From assembly GCA_903868285.1 (NCBI GenBank), contig CAIPUP010000306.1, positions 1 to 11,826 of the forward strand: DNA of 11,826 nucleotides, in the 5' to 3' direction. Origin of the DNA: an uncultured beta proteobacterium. Lineage in GTDB: Bacteria > Pseudomonadota > Gammaproteobacteria > Burkholderiales > SG8-39. Within the stretch, counting starts at the first letter, position 1. The number at the start of each line of letters is the position of its first letter. Made by a program: the position numbers and the translations under genes. The notes below the pieces were generated by a model. The model was not told the DNA's origin. It did not search any database and saw only the letters and a list, made by a program, of their open reading frames with translations. This document shows positions 7,047-11,826 of this stretch, piece after piece.

Positions 7047-7916
7047 TTGAAGCCGCCGAAATTTTCCTATCACGCACCGCTCTTATTGGACGAAGTAGTC
7101 CAATTACTGGTGCGCTATCAGGGCAATGCCCGATTACTCGCCGGTGGCCAGAGTCTGGTACCGATGCTGAACTTTCGCCTGCTCTCGCCGCAGGCCCTGA
7201 TCGATCTGCGCAAGCTGCCCGGCCTGAGCGACATCACGCTTGCGCAAGACACGCTTTGTATCGGTGCCATGACGCGTCAGCGTGCGCTGGAAGATGCACC
7301 GCTGGTGGCGCAACACCTGCCGCTGTTGCGTGCTGCGCTGGGCTGGGTCGGTCATTTGCCGACGCGTTCGCGCGGCACCATCGGGGGTTCGCTGGCGCAT
7401 GCCGATCCGAGTGCCGAGCTGCCGATGAGTTTGCTGGCACTGGATGGTGAGGTAGTGGCCCATGGGCCGACCGGCCAGCGTCGCATCGCAGCGGTGGATT
7501 TATTTCAGTCGCTGTTTTCCACCGCGCTGCAGCCTGATGAAGTGCTGTGCCAGATCCGTATCCCGGTGATGCGTCCGGGTGCCGGCTGGGCAGTCGAAGA
7601 ATATTCCCGCCGGCGCGGTGATTTCGCCATCGTTGCCGTGGCGGTGGTGCTCGAAGGCAAGAGTGTCCAGTGCAGCAAGGCGCGCATTGCGGTGGCTGGC
7701 GTCGGTGGCTGTGCGCTGCGTCTGCCAAGCGTCGAGCAGTATCTGCAACAGCACGGCTTGTCCGAGCCGGCACTGGCGCAGGCGGCGCAACTGGCGGCGG
7801 CGGCAGTGCAGCCCCTGAGCGATCCGGTGGCATCGGCCGATTACCGGCGTCATCTCACCGGCAGTCTGTTGCAGCGCGCGCTGCAGCAGGCGGTGCAGCG
7901 CATGGTGCAGCATTGA
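7047..7916 (+). CDS. Molybdenum hydroxylase FAD-binding medium subunit (CoxM type)
   Basis: This 289-residue protein has the normal length for the family. It starts with KPPKFSYHAP and has both FAD-binding motifs: LLAGGQSLVPMLNFRL (30-45) and RGTIGGSLAHADPSAELP (109-126). These form the PCMH-type FAD domain. The CO dehydrogenase flavoprotein C-terminal domain follows, with EEYSRRRGDFAIVAVAVVLE as its recognisable core. The subunit passes electrons from the 2Fe-2S clusters to FAD and then to an acceptor. A TTG start is chosen because of the GAGGAG at 7033-7038 and the family-like N-terminus. The 2Fe-2S subunit gene follows after 51 bases on the same strand. The large subunit is on the opposite strand, unlike the common M-S-L operon order. 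Confidence 0.93.
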   Translation: MKPPKFSYHAPLLLDEVVQLLVRYQGNARLLAGGQSLVPMLNFRLLSPQALIDLRKLPGLSDITLAQDTLCIGAMTRQRALEDAPLVAQHLPLLRAALGWVGHLPTRSRGTIGGSLAHADPSAELPMSLLALDGEVVAHGPTGQRRIAAVDLFQSLFSTALQPDEVLCQIRIPVMRPGAGWAVEEYSRRRGDFAIVAVAVVLEGKSVQCSKARIAVAGVGGCALRLPSVEQYLQQHGLSEPALAQAAQLAAAAVQPLSDPVASADYRRHLTGSLLQRALQQAVQRMVQH

Positions 7917-7967
7917 CACACCACAGCGTTGAAAAACTTCAGCATTGATGAATGAGGCACCGTTGCG

Positions 7968-8534
7968 ATGAGTCACAGCATGCATGACACGATGAATGAT
8001 GCGGCATCGTCGCCGCATGACGAACTGCTCGATAACGCCAATCAGCTGGTCGAGATTTCGCTGACGGTGAATGGGCGTGCTGTCAGCGGGCATTGCGAGC
8101 CGCGCAAGCTGCTGGTGGATTTTTTACGCGAAGACCTGGCCCTGACCGGAACGCATGCCGGCTGCGAGCATGGCCTGTGCGGTGCCTGCACTATCCATAT
8201 CGATGGCCAGGCGGCACGTTCATGCACCACCCTGGCGGTGCAGGTGGACGGATCGCGCATCACCACCATCGAGGGGCTGGCCGACAAAGACAATCGGCTG
8301 CATCCGTTGCAGCAGGCGTTTCATGAACACCATGCCCTGCAGTGCGGCTTCTGCACGCCGGGCATGCTGATGACGGCGCTGGATTTTCTCGACAGCGTGC
8401 CCGATCCGGATGAAGCGCAGATCCGCGATGCCATGTCGGCAGTGATCTGTCGCTGCACCGGCTATCAGGGCATCGTTGCGGCGGTGACCGCCGTGGCGCA
8501 GCAAATGTCGAATGACAGGCGCAACACCCGCTGA
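7968..8534 (+). CDS. Molybdenum hydroxylase 2Fe-2S small subunit (CoxS type)
   Basis: This 188-residue protein holds both 2Fe-2S clusters of the family. The N-terminal ferredoxin-like domain has Cys66, Cys71, Cys74 and Cys86 (AGCEHGLCGACTIH then SCTTLAV). The C-terminal four-helix domain has Cys126, Cys129, Cys161 and Cys163 (QCGFCTPGML then VICRCTGYQGI). All eight ligands are present, so the electron path from molybdenum to FAD looks intact. The first 25 or so residues, rich in His, Met and Asp, are an extension compared with typical members; start sites at 7980 or 7992 are possible. GAGG at 7954-7957 supports the ATG at 7968. The gene lies after the FAD-subunit gene and converges on the ABC permease gene, with only 52 bases between the stops. 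Confidence 0.94.
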   Translation: MSHSMHDTMNDAASSPHDELLDNANQLVEISLTVNGRAVSGHCEPRKLLVDFLREDLALTGTHAGCEHGLCGACTIHIDGQAARSCTTLAVQVDGSRITTIEGLADKDNRLHPLQQAFHEHHALQCGFCTPGMLMTALDFLDSVPDPDEAQIRDAMSAVICRCTGYQGIVAAVTAVAQQMSNDRRNTR

Positions 8535-8560
8535 TACCCCCTGGCGCTGAACGCTGTTTT

Positions 8561-8605
8561 AGCCTGCGCCGTTACAGCCCGCGCCGTTACAGTCCGCGCT
8601 GCGCC
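8561..8605. repeat. 15-bp tandem repeat spanning the permease stop codon
   Basis: AGCCTGCGCCGTTAC (8561-8575) and AGCCCGCGCCGTTAC (8576-8590) differ at one base. A third, degenerate unit AGTCCGCGCTGCGCC follows at 8591-8605. On the minus strand the unit reads as codons ending in R-G-L-stop, so the end of the permease gene, including its TAA, appears to have been duplicated downstream in frame. No strong terminator hairpin was found in the 8535-8586 convergent gap. Confidence 0.7.
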
Positions 8606-9402
8606 ACCGGACCATCGCCATGATTGCCGCGCTGCGAGACATGCCAGGGCAGCAGCATCGATTCGGCTACATCCACCAGGTAGAACAGGATGGTGCCGAG
8701 CAAGCCCAGCAGGGTCAGCGCGACGAACACCCGCGGCGTATCGAAGTTGCCCTGGCTGAGCAGAATCACATGGCCCAGCCCGATCGATCCGGCAACGAAT
8801 TCACCGACGATGGCACCCACCAGGGCGAAGGAGATCGCCACCTTCATGCCGGCAAAGATCGAGGGCAGGGCATTGGGAAAGCGGATTTTCAGCAGAACAT
8901 GCATGCCCGAGGCACGGCAGGAGCGCGCCAGATTGATCATCTCCGGGTCGACCGATTTCAGGCCCAGCACGGTGTCGATCACGATGGGGAAGATGGCGAT
9001 CATGATGGCGATGGCGATCTTGGGCTCGGTGCCGGTACCGAGCCAGATCACGAATAGCGGCGCCAGCGCCACCTTGGGTACGGCGTTGAGCGACACCAGC
9101 AGGGCCGACAGCAGCCGGTCCAGCAGCTTCGAGTAGACGATGCCCACGGCACAGGCCACGCCACCGATCACCGCGACGATGAAGCCCACCAGCGTGGTGA
9201 GCAGGGTGTAGCCGCTGTGCTTCATGAAATAGGCCGGCTCGGACAGGAAATCCTTGAGCACCAGGCTCGGTGCCGGCAGGATGAAGGGGCGTATCGCCAG
9301 CCCGCGGCACAGCGCCTCCCAGAGCAGCACCATCACCAGCAGGATCAACAGCACCGAGCGCAGCCGCTCGCTGCGGGCCCACCATTGCGCCAGGTCAGTC
9401 AT
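8587..9402 (-). CDS. ABC importer permease (SsuC/TauC/ThiX type)
   Basis: This 271-residue protein is an integral inner-membrane protein with about six membrane segments (roughly 16-34, 66-90, 105-122, 128-146, 183-203 and 227-247). The binding-protein-dependent transport domain covers about 65-250. The cytoplasmic coupling loop that contacts the ATPase is at about 153-178 (DPEMINLARSCRASGMHVLL). N-terminal FILPAPSLV is typical of the nitrate/sulfonate/taurine/thiamine-precursor importer class. Its start overlaps the ATPase gene end by eight bases (ATGACTGA), a sign of translational coupling, and no separate strong ribosome-binding site is seen. The final stop lies in a 15-bp tandem repeat. 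Substrate identity is not set by this subunit. Confidence 0.93.
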   Translation of the reverse strand: MTDLAQWWARSERLRSVLLILLVMVLLWEALCRGLAIRPFILPAPSLVLKDFLSEPAYFMKHSGYTLLTTLVGFIVAVIGGVACAVGIVYSKLLDRLLSALLVSLNAVPKVALAPLFVIWLGTGTEPKIAIAIMIAIFPIVIDTVLGLKSVDPEMINLARSCRASGMHVLLKIRFPNALPSIFAGMKVAISFALVGAIVGEFVAGSIGLGHVILLSQGNFDTPRVFVALTLLGLLGTILFYLVDVAESMLLPWHVSQRGNHGDGPVAQRGL

Positions 9403-10180
9403 GCTTGATTACGCCTATGTTGGTGAAAATGTTGCGAATGTGTGCGGTATAGCGACCGAACTCGGGGGTCTCGCGCAGCGACAGCGGCCGCGGGCGCGGC
9501 AGATCGATATCGATGATCTCGGCGATACGACCCGGATTGCGTGCCATCACCACCACCCGGTCGGACAGATACACGGCTTCGGCGATGGAGTGGGTGATGA
9601 ACAGCACCGTCTTGCGGGTCTCGGTCCAGATGCGTTGCAACTCGACATTGAGTTCGTCGCGCGTCATGGCATCGAGGGCACCGAAGGGCTCGTCCATCAG
9701 CAACAGCTCGGGATCGACCAGCAGCGCACGGCAGATCGAGGCGCGCTGACGCATGCCGCCGGACAGTTCCCAGGGGTAACGGTGGGCAAAGTCCTCCAGC
9801 CCGAACAGACGCAGCAACTGCATCGCCCGCGCCTCGTATTCCTGGCGCGGCAGGTGACGGAACTCGGCCGTGATCAGGACGTTGTCGAGGATGCTGCGCC
9901 AGTCCAGCAGCACATCGCGTTGAAACACGATGCCCATGTGATCGGGCGGCCCGGACAGTGCCTTGCCAGCCACCTCCAGCGTGCCGCTGCTGATCGGCTC
10001 CAGTGCCGCCAGGCATTTGAGCAGCGTGCTCTTGCCGCAGCCGCTGGGCCCGAGCACGCTGACGAACTCATGCCGGGCGATGTCGAGATTGATACCCGAC
10101 AGGGCCTGGACCGGACCACGCGGCGAGGCGTAGGTCTTGTCCAGGTTGCGGATGCGTATGTAGCTGCTGTGGCTTTGCAT
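9395..10180 (-). CDS. ABC importer ATP-binding protein (SsuB/TauB/ThiZ type)
   Basis: This 261-residue ATPase has all nucleotide-binding motifs: Walker A GPSGCGKST (44-52), Q-loop Gln87 in IVFQRD, signature LSGGMRQR (139-146), Walker B LLLMDEP (159-165) with catalytic Glu164, the D-loop GALD, and His197 in FITHS. It energises import through the permease at 8587. The ATG at 10180 was chosen. A TTG at 10201 would add seven residues and lies one base after the binding-protein stop, but it has no good Shine-Dalgarno sequence; either start is possible. The gene order binding protein, ATPase, permease with tiny gaps shows a single transcription unit on the minus strand. Confidence 0.93.
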   Translation of the reverse strand: MQSHSSYIRIRNLDKTYASPRGPVQALSGINLDIARHEFVSVLGPSGCGKSTLLKCLAALEPISSGTLEVAGKALSGPPDHMGIVFQRDVLLDWRSILDNVLITAEFRHLPRQEYEARAMQLLRLFGLEDFAHRYPWELSGGMRQRASICRALLVDPELLLMDEPFGALDAMTRDELNVELQRIWTETRKTVLFITHSIAEAVYLSDRVVVMARNPGRIAEIIDIDLPRPRPLSLRETPEFGRYTAHIRNIFTNIGVIKHD

Positions 10181-10202
10181 GGGTGTGGCCGGGCCTGTCA
10201 AC

Positions 10203-11249
10203 TCAGTCGACGAACTGGTTAGTGTAGTAGTCCGCCGGCTTGCGTCCGGGCTTGATCACGCCAGCGCCTTCCATCGACTTGATGGCGGCTGCCCAGTCAG
10301 CATCGGATTGCCAGCCAAAACGCTTGCCCTTGGTGTTGGGGGTGTCGAAGAATTCGCGGTAGGCGACGATCTGGCCACGCAGCAGGTCCGGATCGAGCTT
10401 GGCTTGCGGCCGTTCAGCGATGATGGCCTTGACGCCCTCTTCGGTATTGGCAGCGTTCTGGTAGATGTACTCCCAGGCGCGGGTGTTGATCTGCACCAGC
10501 TTGCGCAGCACTGCCGGGCGCTTGGCCAGGGTTTCCTCGTTGGTCACCAGGCCGTAGCTGGGGAACACCACGCCATAGTCGAGCGCCAGCAGGGCGCGTG
10601 CCGGACGCGACTTGGCCACCAGCGGTACGCCGAACGGTGCCAGCGACAGGAAGGCGTCGGCGTTGCCCGAGGCATAGGTCGAGACCATGGCCGGCGGCGC
10701 CACCATGGTGACGGCGAACTGTTCCTCGCTCAGCGAGGCGGCGCGTGTGAAGGGCTTGATGAAGGGCACCCACGGGCTGCCGGTGAAGCTGACGATCTTC
10801 TTGCCGGCCAGTTCCTTGACGTTCTTGGCACCGGTGCTGGCATCGACCATGATGGCCAGGTCACTGCGTCGGGCGTAGCCGGCGATGGAGATCACCGGCA
10901 GGCCGTTCTCGCGTGCCACGGCCATCGGTCCGAGCTGCACCGCAGCCACTTCAATCTTGCCCGCGCCCACCAGCTGTATGCCGGGCAGGGTGCCGGTGCC
11001 ATCCTCCACCGTCACATCCAGGCCTTCCTTGGCGAACCAGCCCTTGTTCTTGGCCAGTTGCAGGCCGGCATGGATGCCCCAGGGCGTGAAGTCCAGCTTG
11101 ACGGTGATTTTCTCGGGCGCCTGGGCCTGGGCGGCGGCGCCACCCAGCGCTGACACGGCAGCGAACACGGCGGCAAAGCCAGCCAGCAGCGAGGTCTTCA
11201 GGATGGACTGTCGGCGCGCGACCGGCAGAGGATATTGACTGGCTTGCAT
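10203..11249 (-). CDS. ABC importer periplasmic substrate-binding protein (NMT1/THI5-like, SsuA family)
   Basis: This 348-residue protein has an N-terminal export signal: basic VARRQSILK (10-18), hydrophobic core about 19-40, and likely cleavage after AQA near residue 43. The two Arg followed by ILK resemble a twin-arginine motif, though weakly. The mature part opens with KITVKLDFTPWGIHAGLQLA (47-66), the hallmark of the NMT1/THI5-like fold that binds pyrimidine thiamine precursors, sulfonates and other small molecules. GAGGGAG (11262-11256) lies six bases before the ATG at 11249, so this start is preferred over one at 11276. The ATPase gene follows directly. Its position after a hydantoinase-type gene suggests a cyclic amide or nucleobase-like ligand, but that is inference from context. 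Confidence 0.93.
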   Translation of the reverse strand: MQASQYPLPVARRQSILKTSLLAGFAAVFAAVSALGGAAAQAQAPEKITVKLDFTPWGIHAGLQLAKNKGWFAKEGLDVTVEDGTGTLPGIQLVGAGKIEVAAVQLGPMAVARENGLPVISIAGYARRSDLAIMVDASTGAKNVKELAGKKIVSFTGSPWVPFIKPFTRAASLSEEQFAVTMVAPPAMVSTYASGNADAFLSLAPFGVPLVAKSRPARALLALDYGVVFPSYGLVTNEETLAKRPAVLRKLVQINTRAWEYIYQNAANTEEGVKAIIAERPQAKLDPDLLRGQIVAYREFFDTPNTKGKRFGWQSDADWAAAIKSMEGAGVIKPGRKPADYYTNQFVD

Positions 11250-11288
11250 TGCGATCTCCCTCGAGTGGTAAGACATGGACTACTGATG

Positions 11289-11331
11289 AGTAAAAAAATC
11301 AATAAAAACAATAACTTATAACATTTTTACT
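11289..11331. promoter_or_regulatory. AT-rich inverted repeat between the hydantoinase-type and binding-protein genes
   Basis: AGTAAAAA (11289-11296) and TTTTTACT (11324-11331) form a perfect 8-bp inverted pair around a 27-base, very AT-rich core in an otherwise GC-rich region. It lies in the 118-base gap between the HyuB-type stop and the binding-protein start, both on the minus strand. It may be a promoter with an AT-rich upstream element or a regulator site for the ABC genes. A weak terminator for the upstream gene is less likely, because the stem is AT-only apart from one pair and the loop is long. Confidence 0.42.
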
Positions 11332-11367
11332 GGGGTGGTGGCAGTGCTGTTTATGGATTGGTGCTGT

Positions 11368-11826
11368 TCATGGCTTGGCCGAGACGGTGCTGCGCAGTCG
11401 CTCGGTGGCGGCCCTATCCAGCACGCCACTGGCTGCATCCACCACCACACCATGTTCGCGTGCGGCATAGGCGGCAGTGATTTTGCCATTCCAGACGTCC
11501 TGTGCCACTCGCTCGGGGGCGCGCTGCAGCGGATCGCCAAAGCCACCGCCGCCGGCTTGCACATGCGTCACCAGGTCGTTTTCGCTCAGCGCCATGGTGA
11601 TCTTGCCAGGCAGCTCGCGCTGCACCTGGTCATGCTCGAGCAGGTTCTGGCCGCAGGCGGCCGGCTTGCCGCCAGCCAGGGCGTAGGGCGGAAACTTGAT
11701 GCGATCGGCACGCAGTTGCAGCAGCGCCTGCGGGTTGAGCAGGCGATAGCTGCGCCGTATGCCCAGGCCGCCGCGCCACAGTCCGGCGCCGCAACTGTCG
11801 CTGACCAGTTCATAGGCCTCGATGCG
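11368..11826 (-). CDS. Hydantoinase B / oxoprolinase-type subunit, C-terminal part (HyuB family; runs off the right edge)
   Basis: The last 152 codons are visible and open to the window edge. They read RIEAYELVSDSCGAGLWRGG, then LGIRRSYRLLN, and later FPPYALAGGKPAACGQNLLE and VQAGGGGFGDPLQRAPERV. These are the closing motifs of the HyuB family, in particular GAGxWRGGxG and the Gly-rich GGGGFGDPxxR near the C-terminus. With a HyuA partner, HyuB proteins carry out ATP-dependent opening of cyclic amides such as N-methylhydantoin, 5-oxoproline-like rings and caprolactam, or act on hydantoins. HyuA is usually encoded next to HyuB and would be expected to the right of this window. The stop is followed after 118 bases by the ABC binding-protein gene on the same strand. 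The substrate is not known. Confidence 0.92.
   Translation of the reverse strand, partial: RIEAYELVSDSCGAGLWRGGLGIRRSYRLLNPQALLQLRADRIKFPPYALAGGKPAACGQNLLEHDQVQRELPGKITMALSENDLVTHVQAGGGGFGDPLQRAPERVAQDVWNGKITAAYAAREHGVVVDAASGVLDRAATERLRSTVSAKP

Noticed and set aside
4543..8534. Carbon monoxide dehydrogenase annotation for the L-M-S enzyme
   Set aside because: The large subunit lacks the Cys-containing CO dehydrogenase active-site loop and shows PYRGAGR instead.
8543..8570. GGCGC...GCGCC pairing in the convergent gap as a terminator
   Set aside because: Only five pairs form before mismatches, and there is no T-tract in the right place on either strand.
9254..10222. Plus-strand open frame opposite the ABC ATPase
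   Set aside because: It is antisense to an ATPase with every motif present, and its composition is typical of a shadow frame.
1481..11304. Shared 10-mer AAAATCAATA at 1481-1490 and 11295-11304 as possible attachment sites
   Set aside because: Both copies lie in low-complexity AT-rich stretches, the match is short and does not extend, and no integrase is present. Chance is the simpler explanation.

Overview
The window is GC-rich and densely coded. It looks like a betaproteobacterial chromosome, most likely order Burkholderiales: there is a lone Bug-type (tripartite tricarboxylate) solute receptor, a QmcA/NfeD pair, and a strong G/C third-position bias. This assignment rests on gene content and base composition seen by eye, not on a database match. 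No rRNA, tRNA, CRISPR array, transposase or integrase was seen.

Left part (1-2476). A probable gene start runs off the left edge on the minus strand. It is divergent from a paraslipin (qmcA-like, SPFH) gene followed by an NfeD-family gene. The NfeD gene stops right after its third membrane segment and lacks the usual C-terminal OB-fold domain. An AT-rich stretch and an orphan Bug receptor gene follow at once, so this point may be a recombination junction.

Middle part (2556-8534). A class III omega-amino-acid aminotransferase and a TetR-type regulator form a plus-strand pair. Next comes a three-subunit molybdenum hydroxylase of the xanthine dehydrogenase/aldehyde oxidase family. Its large molybdopterin subunit is on the minus strand and its 3' end overlaps the regulator gene by 43 bp. 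The FAD and 2Fe-2S subunits run the other way from a shared intergenic region of about 86 bp that carries a 20-bp imperfect palindrome. The active-site loop reads PYRGAGR, so this is not a true CO dehydrogenase.

Right part (8587-11826). On the minus strand, read from the right edge, lie the 3' end of a hydantoinase B/oxoprolinase-type subunit, then a substrate-binding protein, an ATPase and a permease of an SsuABC/TauABC/ThiYZX-type importer.

Working model (inference). The gene set fits catabolism of a small cyclic amide or N-heterocycle: import by the ABC system, ring opening by an ATP-dependent HyuA/HyuB-type amidase to an omega-amino acid, transamination to a semialdehyde, and oxidation or hydroxylation by the molybdoenzyme, with the TetR protein as local regulator. 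The substrate cannot be read from the sequence.
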